Below are positions 46,972 to 55,897 of a stretch of 64,000 bases of DNA, in pieces (position 1 is the stretch's first letter; every line of letters begins with the position of its first letter). The DNA is from Symsagittifera roscoffensis (Eukaryota > Xenacoelomorpha > Acoela > Convolutidae): contig NC_087066.1 of NCBI RefSeq assembly GCF_963678635.1, positions 12,322,517 through 12,386,516 of the forward strand. The letters are read 5' to 3'. The notes beneath the pieces are model-generated. The model did not search any database. It had not been told where the DNA came from and saw only the letters and a program-made list of their open reading frames with translations. The position numbers and the translations under genes were made by a program.

Positions 46972-47517
46972 GGCTCTTTTTCCTTCCCACCCCCCCCCCC
47001 CCCACCTCACATGAGCTTCAATATATTAGTGTAACGAGTGGTTTTACGAGGTTGAGTATGAAGACCAAGGCTCTTTTTCCTTTTCCCCCCATCTGCAAAT
47101 TTTTAGATGTAAATTTGTTGACCACATTGTCCGATTGTTATGAAAATTTACATACAGACTAATAAGGCCACGGCAAACATATTTGGTCTTGATACTCAAC
47201 CTCGTAAAACCACTCGTTACACTAATAAGTTGAAACTGGCGTGAGGTGGGGGGGGGGGGAAGGAAAAAGAGCCAAGACCAAATATGTCTGCCGTGGCGTT
47301 ATTAGTCAGTATGTAAATTTTCATAACAATCGGACAATGTGGTCAACAAATATACATGTAAAAATTTGCAGGTGGGGGGAAAAGGAAAAAGAGCCAAGAC
47401 CAAATATGTCTGCCGTGGCGTTATTAGTCTGTATGTAAATTTTCATAACAATCGGACAATGTGGTCAACAAATTTACATGTAAAAATTTGCAGGTGGGGG
47501 GGGGAGGAAAAAGAGCC
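46972..47517. mobile_element. Nested cluster of GGCTCTTTTTCC MITEs (block 1)
   Basis: Outer element starts at 46,972 and ends at 47,517, flanked by a perfect 8 bp target AAGCTTTT (46,964-46,971 and 47,518-47,525). It is interrupted after aagaccaa (47,061-47,068) by a complete reverse-oriented MITE (47,069-47,273), which is flanked on both sides by AAGACCAA. Then come two consecutive right halves (47,274-47,395 and 47,396-47,517), each starting with AAGACCAA. This implies at least two insertions into the same internal site, with loss of one left half. Confidence 0.85.
47069..47273 (-). mobile_element. Complete inner MITE, GGCTCTTTTTCC type
   Basis: 205 bp, GGCTCTTTTTCC to GGAAAAAGAGCC, flanked by AAGACCAA on both sides. 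Best full-length representative of the family. No ORF of its own beyond chance readings. Confidence 0.88.
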
Positions 47518-47886
47518 AAGCTTTTCTAAGGGCGCCTTCAGCGCCAACAAAATTTCAACTTTTCAATGATTAAAATATTACAAGAAGTGCCCGAAAACTG
47601 CCGGCTTTTTTTCCTTGTAAAAGCCACCATGTAAAGCGCCTTTTCAACAATAAAAGCGCAAAGTGTTATTATAGTCGAAGTGTTATTATTGCCTGTAAAA
47701 GTCATTCGCCGATACCTCGTCTCTTTTTCCTTACCCCCCCCCCCCCCCACCTCACACAAGAATCAATTTTATTACGTAACGAGTGATTTTACAAGGTTAA
47801 ATATAAAGACAAAATATGTTTGTGATAGCCTAATTAGTCTGCCTGTCAATTTTCATGACAATCGGACAATATGAACAAAAGACCCC
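47518..47886. repeat. Diverged MITE-like unit before the gap
   Basis: Contains tctctttttccttaccccc and then a diverged relative of the MITE interior (taacgagtgattttacaagg, aagacaaaatatgtttgtg). The whole stretch is repeated at 48,642-49,019. It ends at the assembly gap in gaacaaaagacccc. Confidence 0.6.
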
Positions 47887-48086
47887 NNNNNNNNNNNNNN
47901 NNNNNNNNNNNNNNNNNNNNNNNNNNNNNNNNNNNNNNNNNNNNNNNNNNNNNNNNNNNNNNNNNNNNNNNNNNNNNNNNNNNNNNNNNNNNNNNNNNNN
48001 NNNNNNNNNNNNNNNNNNNNNNNNNNNNNNNNNNNNNNNNNNNNNNNNNNNNNNNNNNNNNNNNNNNNNNNNNNNNNNNNNNNNNN
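47887..48086. other. Assembly gap of 200 N
   Basis: Exactly 200 unknown bases. The 19 bases before it (aatatgaacaaaagacccc) are the same as those directly after it, and both sit at a homopolymer C run, so the true gap may be zero or negative in length. Confidence 0.95.
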
Positions 48087-49550
48087 AATATGAACAAAAG
48101 ACCCCCCCCTCCCCTCACCTGACACGAGCGTCAATATAATTGTTTAACGAGTGGTTTTACGAGGTTGAGTATGAAGACCAAGGCTCTTTTTCCTTTTCCC
48201 CCCATCTGCAAATTTTTAGATGTAATTTTGTTGACCACATTGTCCGATTGTTATGAAAATTTACATACAGACTAATAAGGCCACGGCAAACATATTTTGG
48301 TCTTGATACTCAACCTCGTAAAACCACTCGTTACACTAATAAGTTGAAACTGGCGTGAGGTGGGGGGGGGAAGGAAAAAGAGCCAAGACCAAATATGTCT
48401 GCCGTGGCGTTATTAGTCAGTATGTAAATTTTGATAACAATCAGACAATGTGGTCAACAAATATACATGTAAAAATTTGCAGGTGGGGGGAAAAGGAAAA
48501 AGAGCCAAGGACCAAATATGTCTGCCGTGGCGTTATTAGTCTGTATGTAAATTTTCATAACAATCGGACAATGTGGTCAACAAATTTACATGTAAAAATT
48601 TCCAGGTGGGGGGGGGGGGGGGAGGGAGGAAAAAGAGCCAAGCTTTTCTAAGGGCGCCTTCAGCGCCAACAAAATTTCAACTTTTCAATGATTAAAATAT
48701 TACAAGAAGTGCCCCGAAAACTGCCGGCTTTTTTTCCTTGTAAAAGCCACCATGTAAAGCGCCTTTTCAACAATAAAAGCGCAAAGTGTTATTATAGTCG
48801 AAGTGTTATTATTGCCTGTAAAAGTCATTCGCCGATACCTCGTCTCTTTTTCCTTACCCCCCCTCCCCCCCCCCCCCCCCCCCACCTCACACAAGAATCA
48901 ATTTTATTACGTAACGAGTGATTTTACAAGGTTAAATATAAAGACAAAATATGTTTGTGATAGCCTAATTAGTCTGCCTGTCAATTTTCATGACAATCGG
49001 ACAATATGAACAAAAGACCCCCCCCCCCTCCCCTCACCTGACACGAGCGTCAATATAATTGTTTAACGAGTGGTTTTACGAGGTTGAGTATGAAGACCAA
49101 GGCTCTTTTTCCTTTTCCCCCCATCTGCAAATTTTTAGATGTAAATTTATTGACCACATTGTCCGATTGTTATGAAAATTTACATACAGACTAATAAGGC
49201 CACGGCAAACATATTTGGTCTTGATACTCAACCTCGTAAAACCACTCGTTACACTAATAAGTTGAAACTGGCGTGAGGTGGGGGGAAAAGGAAAAAGAGC
49301 CAAGACCAAATATGTCTGCCGTAGCGTTATTAGTCTGTATGTAAATTTTCATAACAATCGGACAATGTGGTCAACAAATTTACATGTAAAAATTTGCAGG
49401 TGGGGGGAAAAGGAAAAAGTGCCAAGACCAAATATGTTCTGCCGTGGCGTTATTAGTCTGTATGTAAATTTTCATAACAATCGGACAATGTGGTCAACAA
49501 ATTTACATGTAAAAATTTGCAGGTGGGGGGAAAAGGAAAAAGAGCCAAAC
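48087..49550. mobile_element. Nested cluster of GGCTCTTTTTCC MITEs (blocks 2 and 3)
   Basis: Repeats the architecture of block 1 twice more. Complete inner MITEs at 48,182-48,384 and 49,101-49,301 are each flanked by AAGACCAA, followed by right halves (to 48,507 and 48,638; to 49,425 and 49,547). The segment from aatatgaacaaaag at 48,087 recurs at 49,003, a period of 916 bp. No genes; all readings here are repeat sequence. Confidence 0.8.
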
Positions 49551-50262
49551 TGCCTATTTCATCTCTTTTATTACAAATTCTTGCCTGCAAAATAGGGCCA
49601 ATTGAAAGGGAGTGTGTGTGGGGGACAGGCGCCCCTCCCCCTCAAAAATTAGACCCCATATATCGTTCGTCTAAAAAACAGTTGGTTGACCATTTTAGCT
49701 TCAACAAATTTGTTCGAAATTGTAGTTCAATTCCAATGGCCTTATCAAAGAAGTGTTTAACTAGCAACAAAGGTGGGGTACCAAGACATTTGAGAAGACA
49801 AAAACGCAAAACGAAAATGTCCAGAACCAGCTGTTACAAAAATCTACGCAATTTTTTGTTGAAAATGTTCCAAAAAGTGACTAAAAACGCCTTTTTGGCC
49901 TTTTTTTGAAATTTACCTGCAGCGCACTTAATAAAGCCAAAACAGGGTCTTTTTAATGATTCGGGAGAGCTCCGAAAATCAATTTGGTCGACCTAAAATA
50001 AAAAGTCGCCCCGCCCCTTCTTACCGAAAAAACTCTAGATCCACCCCCATGCCTAGATCCTAGACTTAAAAAATTCGGATTTTTGTCGTTCGCGCCTTAA
50101 AGAAGCTATTTTTGAACTCTTTTTCCTTTTTTCGGTGAGTATTCTCAATTTAAATTTTAAACACAATAATAGCGCAGTAGTATGGACCTCAGAATCAACT
50201 CGGAAAATATTGGCAATTTCTAATCATGCCAAATCAGAAAGTAATTTCTATGTGTTTTAGTG
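49551..50262. repeat. Dispersed family F, copy 1, and flanks
   Basis: 49,830-50,045 matches 54,020-54,260 (same strand) and 53,410-53,600 (reverse): shared landmarks are caaaaagtgac, aacgcctttttggcc, gggagagctccgaa and tcaatttggtcgacct. A separate 60-base piece (catatatcgttcgtctaaaaaacag, 49,659-49,683) recurs at 52,627. No gene. Confidence 0.6.
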
Positions 50263-50510
50263 GTGCATAGACATTTGTGTCCTTGACAAAACAGTCCGAA
50301 ATGATAAAATTGTACCAGACATTTATGTCCTAGACAAAATTGTCCGAAATTGTTTTGCGAAATTAATTTCTTTGATTTGACCTTGTGATCTTTAATGCTT
50401 TGTTCTTTTGAGGTTGTTTGATCTTTCTTTAAGTAGATTTTATGCGTACCAATTAACCATAGAACAGTCAAAGTGAGACAAAATTTCCAAGAAAATTTTG
50501 AAATTTAAAA

Positions 50511-50580
50511 GCGCATTTGGCCGAGTGATGAAGTCATAAGTCTCAAGGTCAAAAGGTTTGAAGTTCAAATCTCGAGCTTT
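50511..50580 (+). ncRNA. tRNA-Leu-like sequence (pseudogene or SINE head)
   Basis: ttggccgagtgatgaagtc matches the A box of leucine-type tRNAs, gtctcaaggtc resembles the anticodon arm with CAA, and gaagttcaaatctcgag resembles the B box. There is no long variable arm with good pairing and the acceptor stem does not close, so it is not a functional tRNA gene. Confidence 0.4.
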
Positions 50581-50739
50581 ACAAAAAATTTTCGTAATTT
50601 AGTCAATATTTGAAATTAAAAAACCCAAAAATGGGTAAACTAGGGCAAAGTTGAAATTGGGTTGACTTAATTAAGCCAAAAGGGAAGAGGATGGGAAAAG
50701 CTTGATTACATTGATCATTTTGCCGTTTTCAAATCGGGT

Positions 50740-51165
50740 CTAGCTGTTAATTGTCCTCTGGTTGGCAGAATAGCTCGGGATTACTGCTGCAGTCTCTCTG
50801 TTGATGTCTCTTTGGACGGAAAGAATTGTTTGACGGGGTGGCTCATCTGAAACAACTGCTCTTGTTTTGAGAGCTGTCCTGAATTTTCGTTTTTCAATAT
50901 CGGCTGGATCGGGAAAATGACTGTGTTCATTTATGATAGTGACGTTATCTTGGAAAGTGCGCACACGGCCATTACATTTAGATAAAATACATCGCCACGA
51001 AATTGAGGTGTCTGTTAGAATCCGATGTTTGAAGTATGCGTATGCATCATGAACTAGCATTTCGTTGTTTTTATTTGTCATGAGAATTTCCATTGTCAAC
51101 ACGAACTCGAGAGCAATAACAATGAAATTGTGATCTCTCGTGTCTACGTTTGGCAACATTATCAA
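50740..51165 (-). CDS. FLYWCH-type zinc-finger exon
   Basis: 141 codons on the minus strand. Residues about 33-83 fit a FLYWCH domain: conserved Trp-Arg-Cys (W57, C59), the second Cys (C64, in SKCNGR) and the His pair (H81, H83, in NEHSHF), followed by the common post-domain stretch DPADIEKRK. The rest (to TRAVVSDEPPRQT and beyond) has the character of the N-terminal part of Mutator-type transposase-associated proteins. It ends without any catalytic domain. It lies between inverted repeats. It could be a decayed transposase gene, a domesticated DNA-binding exon, or one exon of a larger host gene. Confidence 0.62.
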   Translation of the reverse strand: MIMLPNVDTRDHNFIVIALEFVLTMEILMTNKNNEMLVHDAYAYFKHRILTDTSISWRCILSKCNGRVRTFQDNVTIINEHSHFPDPADIEKRKFRTALKTRAVVSDEPPRQTILSVQRDINRETAAVIPSYSANQRTINS

Positions 51166-51421
51166 TCAAGCAATAATTGTGTAGGTATGTGTAAATGATT
51201 TGAGTCCTGTGTTAATTTCGTCTCTAATTTGCTGCGCGAAGTAATTTCTGGTCTAAGTGCTCAGTTGCGTGGCTTTATCGATTTAATCCTTCCTATTGAG
51301 AGCTTATCAAATTAATCCGGTCATTAAGTAGTGTGGCAATAGCGGGACAATTTCGTCTGGGAACCAAATGTCTTGGACACTTTTTGCACTTTGGACTGTT
51401 TTTGCCGGGACATAAATGTCT

Positions 51422-52057
51422 GGGACACAAATTTCCTGACACGGTTTTGGTATATTTCGAGAGCCTTCACTACCCCTTAGTTTGAACTTGACAAAGAAAA
51501 GGAATAAAATATGAGTGTGCTTCAATATTCATGAAAATTTTCCCGAAAACCGTCACCAAAAAAGTTGGGTTCGGGACGCTGACAGTGCTTTATTGCTTTT
51601 AAAAACTTTGATAAGGTAGCTACGGGCTATTGAAACTCGAATAGATGTCAACACCCTAGTATAGATATTTGTCTTATATCTAGTGGGGAAAACGGTATAA
51701 GCGTTTTTGATTTTTGTAACCAAAACATTACAATTGAGTTCTGCCAAATTTGTGGAAGAGAAATACTTTAAAAGTGCCTGATTTGCCGTTTTATAATTTG
51801 GTAGTGGGTTCAATCTTTCGTATGCAACCTATAAGATATGATTTTTAGCAAAATGAGCTTCGGCTAGTTTCTGGCTAAAAATGAACTAAAATCTGAAAAC
51901 CTTTCAGCTTTCTTTTTGTTAATTTAAAAGTAGTTCAATTAAGGTTTCTTTTGAAAAACATATATTTAAATGCATTAATGTTCTGTCGGAAATGTTAGCC
52001 TCAAGTTATGATATACCAACGTGTTGAGTCGTGTTCAGGTGATGCGCACATGCATGA
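51422..52057. other. Region without a recognised gene
   Basis: An 86-codon minus-strand reading (51,553-51,813) shows no domain or second copy and is not called. Otherwise AT-rich sequence. Confidence 0.35.
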
Positions 52058-52565
52058 TCCCGGGTTGACCTCCATACACCGAAAATGCTTATCATACAAT
52101 TCCATACATCAAGTGTGTGGGAAAATGCTTGTCATGCAATTTTCATGCAATTTCTAAAAATGGTTGAAAACTGGTATAAACTCATCATTAAAAAATTTTG
52201 CCAAAAAATTAAAGTTTGTTACTTTTGTTATATAAATTGTGAAAGACAGCCAAATTCAGGTCCTTTTCTATGAATTGTAAACTCAAGACCGTCCAACCTT
52301 TGATGTTTTGAGTAACCAAGGTCATTGTCACTTGTGCTCGGTTGCAGCTACAACCGAAAATTTTTCAGAAACTAAATTTAGAAAGAAAAAATCAAAATTG
52401 TTGGTTTATGGGAAAACACCTATCATACAATTTTCATATATGGAAAAATGCTTATCATAGAGTTTTCATACAATTTTCTGTACGTATGGAATTGTATGAA
52501 ATTGTATGACAAGAAGTTTCTCATATATGGAAATTGTATGATAAGAAGTTTTGGTCAACCCGGGA
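52058..52565. mobile_element. MITE with tcccgggttgacc ends
   Basis: About 508 bp with 13 bp perfect terminal inverted repeats (tcccgggttgacc / ggtcaacccggga). Subterminal copies of cttatcatacaattccatac in both orientations (52,088-52,140 and 52,430-52,550) can form long stems. No coding sequence. Confidence 0.75.
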
Positions 52566-54019
52566 TATGAGAATTAGCAGCTCCCGTTTCTGAAAGTTTC
52601 TGAAAGTTTCCAGAAGTTGCAAGGCATATATCGTTGGTCTAAAAAACAGTCGGTTGACCATTTTAGCTCCAACAAAGTGTTCCGAAAGTGTTTGAAAGCT
52701 TGCAAATGTTTGATCTTAAACTTTTTAAAAAAATTGGATTAACTTCCTCACATTCTCGTTAAAATGGATTCTGAGGATAATATTTGAGGTAGTTTGGAGA
52801 AAGCTCAAACGTCAAATGACAAAATAGTAGACGAAAAGATGAAACAATTACAAAAGGAGGTTAGACATGAAAAATAATCACGGGTGAACAACAAATGTAT
52901 TACTCATAAAAATGTACCACACGCTAGAACAAAACTGATTGAAATGGACATGGAAAGATGATCAAACACGATTTTCTCTAAAGTAGTAACAAAAGTTACA
53001 AAAACGAGATGAGTTTGGATAATGTGAAGCTATCATCTCTTGTAGTCAAGAACTAACTAAAAAGCACCTCTCATTCTGAAAAAAAAACGACGAACAATGT
53101 TGTTCAGAGGACGATGTCACTATCCGGAGCAAGTCGCCGAAATAAAATCGTCTCAAATTTATCAATCTGTACAAGATGCAATCTGAACAACGAGGTTCGA
53201 GACTTTTGTCAATTTAAGATTCACCAGACAAAAAACTAAAGAGGAATGTAAAGACAACAGATTTTTAAAAAAAATAGCAAAAAAATTAAAAAAGTAGAAA
53301 TTGCTTAGGAACCTGCAGAATTTCAGCAAAACTTTAGGATTACAAGAAAGGGCGGATTTAGGATTGCCTCGAGGAGAGTAGCGGATATACAAACAAATTT
53401 CAAAAATTTTGTCATGATTTTTTTTCTTAGGTCGACCAGTTTGATTTACCGAGCTATCCCAATGCAGTAAAAAGAACCTGTTTTGACCAAAATTTATGCG
53501 CCGCAGCTGAAATTTTTAAACAATACGGGGCAAAAAGGCGTTTGTAACCAATTTTTGGAAAATTTTGACAAGAAAAGTAGCTGTTTTTTGGCGCGTGCTC
53601 CCCTCTAAAAATTAATATATGTTAACGCCAAAGCCGCCAATAGAAAAATCTTAGGATACCTCACCAAAAATTGATATTTAAAAATAGTACGAAGGGGGGA
53701 CCCTTTGGGTCGGCAGGGGGTCGAAACCCTGAGGAAGTCGCCCCCCCCCCCCCTCAAATCCTCCCCTGATTACAAGGAAAACTTTTACACATATGCATCC
53801 AAAATTTTTTGAAACATATTAGATTGCTGAAAACAGTATTCTAAAATGTTACCCAAACCCAGCTGTTCCAAAAATCTAGCAAGCGGAATAAGAAGAAGGA
53901 AGTCACAGTAGAAGCAACCTCTGTCGACCCAAAGAATCCCCTTTTGTTATATTTTGAGACATTCATTTTGATTGAATGAACTCAAAAATTTTTTAAATGG
54001 GCGTTTGGCGCCAAAATAC
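52566..54019. other. Decayed sequence with family F copy 2 (reverse, 53,410-53,600)
   Basis: 52,764-53,160 gives Lys/Glu-rich broken readings (EKMKQLQKEVRHEK) that may be an old coiled-coil coding fragment, too damaged to name. 53,410-53,600 is a reverse copy of family F. 53,600-53,765 contains C/G runs similar to 5180-5420. Confidence 0.4.
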
Positions 54020-54260
54020 ACTAATTTTGAGAGGGAACGCACGCAATTTTTTGGTCAAAATATTCCAAAAAGTGACCAAAAACGGCTTTTTGGCCTGTTT
54101 TTTCAACTAATTGCTGATCGCTGTGGCGCAAAAAATATAGTCATATTGGGGTCTTTATAGTGAATTGGGAGAGCTCCGAATATCAATTTGGTCGACCTAT
54201 ACAAATTGTCGAAAAAAATCCAAAAATTTTGAAAATCTGCCCCTCGAGAAAACCCTAGAT
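54020..54260 (+). repeat. Dispersed family F, copy 3
   Basis: Same landmarks as at 49.8-50.0 kb: caaaaagtgaccaaaaacgg, gggagagctccgaa, tcaatttggtcgacct, and a C-rich end ctcgagaaaaccctagatgcgc. Confidence 0.6.
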
Positions 54261-55036
54261 GCGCCCCTGTCCTAAACCAAGATAGATAAGCATTACTCGC
54301 CAAAGATATCGACCTTCAATCGGAAATTTTGTCAAATTCAGAGAAATCCTGGGAAAAAGAAACTGCACCAAAGAAAAGGATATTTGGCTCATGGAAAAAA
54401 ACTCGAAACGAGCATCTTGACTTCTATTTACTCGATACACTGTAAGACTTTGCAGAATATGACTTGCGTTGCGACTATGAGTTTTAACTCCCAACAGGTA
54501 TCAATTCATACTTCTAGATTCTGGGTGAAAAAGTTTTTATCGACCAGGAAAGCGCAGATATATGAAGTTGCAAAAAGTCTGAATAGCAGTAGTTTGAAAA
54601 GTTGCAAAATTGGCGAAACAGATCAGAGGCAATTCAAGTAACCACAGCATTCAAACATTAAATGAGACGGCTCAAAAAAAAGAAAACGTTTTCTTACCTT
54701 TTTCACATTTTGAAGTCAACCATAGTTACTTTTCGAAAACTCGTGATCTTTTCCAGTTTTGCAACCTTCATCTCGGAAAACTACAAGATATCAAATTATT
54801 CGTACATCAGCTTCAACGTACGAAAAACGTACGTCAGCTTCAACGTACATCTGTTCACCTGCTGAAATTTAAACAAGGTGGCTAGTGATGCAGCTTAGAA
54901 CATTTTAGTCTTTTGGAGTAAACTTTCCTTAGATGCATTTTTGTTGAAATCATTAGGCAAATAGAAAACTGTTTCAACATATTTATTAACTCCTAGTTCT
55001 TTGCTGCAGAGTTTTGTCATTCTGAGACATTAAATA
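54261..55036. other. Region without a recognised gene
   Basis: Short overlapping readings on the plus strand (54,384-54,885) have no domain. The direct repeat cagcttcaacgtac occurs at 54,807 and 54,835. 54,980-55,036 is the 3'-flank homologous to that of exon S1. Confidence 0.35.
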
Positions 55037-55179
55037 TTAAGCTAGTGAACAACGAGGGATAGTAAATCCTGATTCTCCATCGGTGTAGTTCACCTCTGTG
55101 TCCTCTGAGAACTGACGTCTCACTTCAGCGGGATCTGCCAGATAGATCAAAGTAGCAAGGTAGAAAGTACAACCCGTAC
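55037..55179 (-). pseudogene. Terminal exon of a predicted small secreted protein (copy S2, main part)
   Basis: Minus strand, stop TAA at 55,037-55,039. Reads YLATLIYLADPAEVRRQFSE with DTEVNYTDGES and a late Cys, matching S1 in the RRQ-x-SEDT core and in position of the last Cys. The 5' part of the exon lies 683 bp away at 55,867-55,897, after an intervening insertion flanked by GTAC. With the insertion removed the frame would be continuous for 57 codons, so the insertion appears to have broken a real exon. Confidence 0.5.
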
Positions 55180-55245
55180 CGAGAAAATTCTTTATTTCTG
55201 ACCTGGAATACTTTATACCTATACTAAATTTCTGGTCAGAAATTC

Positions 55246-55458
55246 GACTCTTTTTCCTCCACCCCCCCCCCCCCCTACATGCAAAATTTTACCTGTGAAA
55301 TTTTGTTCACGTTAGTTATCCGAATGTTACAAAAATTGGCATGCGATTTGATTAGGCCATGGCAAACATATTTAGTCTTCCTAATTAATCTTGTAAAACC
55401 CCTCGTAACACCTTAAAATTTACGCTTGTTTGAGGTGGGGGGTAAAATAAAAAGAGCC
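55246..55458. mobile_element. MITE, GGCTCTTTTTCC type, diverged
   Basis: Starts gactctttttcc, ends aaaaagagcc, with a perfect 8 bp target AGAAATTC on both sides (55,238-55,245 and 55,459-55,466). Interior related to the 47-49 kb MITEs (ggccatggcaaacatatttagtct). Confidence 0.82.
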
Positions 55459-55569
55459 AGAAATTCTTCGTGAAATGTTTAAATAAAGCAGGGATTTTCC
55501 TAAAATGTTTTATTTCCCATCTTATTTCTGATCAGAATTTTGCTAAATCTTGGCAATTTCTAGCTAGAA

Positions 55570-55650
55570 AAAGTCTCCAGCTGATGCTTGAACTCCGGAC
55601 CATCAATTGCATGTGGAAATGTGCTAACCACAAGGCCACATGACTTGATC
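55570..55650 (-). ncRNA. tRNA-like sequence (SINE head or pseudogene)
   Basis: On the minus strand: catgtggccttgtggttagc fits an A box and ggagttcaagcatcag fits a B box at normal spacing. Stem pairing is poor, so it is more likely a tRNA-derived repeat than a working gene. Confidence 0.4.
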
Positions 55651-55866
55651 CTTTAAGATGTTATATTGCTACGGCTATTGCGCATGCTCGAAGCTTGTTT
55701 ACCTCGTTGCGGTTGAGTAGTGAACTGATTTCTGGTTATTTCTTTCCAGAAATTGTTTATTTCTAAGCTACAAAAGAAATATATCATATCTATACAGAAA
55801 AAAAAAAAGTTCGGCTAGGTAATCTAAATAGCTCTTCTTTCTAGAGAAGCAGCCTTCGCTGGGTAC

Positions 55867-55897
55867 GGGAAACCACTGCTAATGGCAAAGCTTGATG
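55867..55897 (-). pseudogene. 5' part of exon S2 with its splice acceptor
   Basis: Minus strand: run of T ending ttag (55,898-55,908) followed by catcaagctttgcc, which corresponds to catcaaacctcagc at the start of exon S1. Separated from the rest of the exon by the 683 bp insertion. Confidence 0.45.

Larger units (their letters stand above)
50269..51421. mobile_element. Candidate DNA transposon fragment carrying a FLYWCH exon
   Basis: Imperfect inverted repeats of about 80 bp (50,269-50,352 with agacatttgtgtcc, acagtccgaaat and agacaaaattgtccg; 51,343-51,421 as its reverse complement) enclose the FLYWCH reading. FLYWCH domains are frequently part of Mutator-like transposase genes and their captured fragments. 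No transposase catalytic domain is present, and no target duplication was recognised. Confidence 0.45.
55180..55862. mobile_element. Composite insertion splitting exon S2
   Basis: 683 bp between two copies of GTAC (55,176-55,179 and 55,863-55,866). It contains a complete GGCTCTTTTTCC-type MITE and a tRNA-like sequence. No clear terminal inverted repeats; the element type is open and the 4 bp duplication could be chance. Confidence 0.4.

Noticed and set aside
47846-48139. Readings spanning the N gap
   Set aside because: They exist only because unknown bases were translated through; no sequence supports them.
46972-49550. CRISPR-like or satellite array
   Set aside because: Spacing is irregular, units are bounded by transposon ends and target duplications, and the genome is evidently eukaryotic.
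45201-49595. Readings of 65-105 codons containing repeated VNFHNN segments
   Set aside because: All are MITE interiors read in one frame; repeated identity reflects repeat copies, not a protein repeat family.
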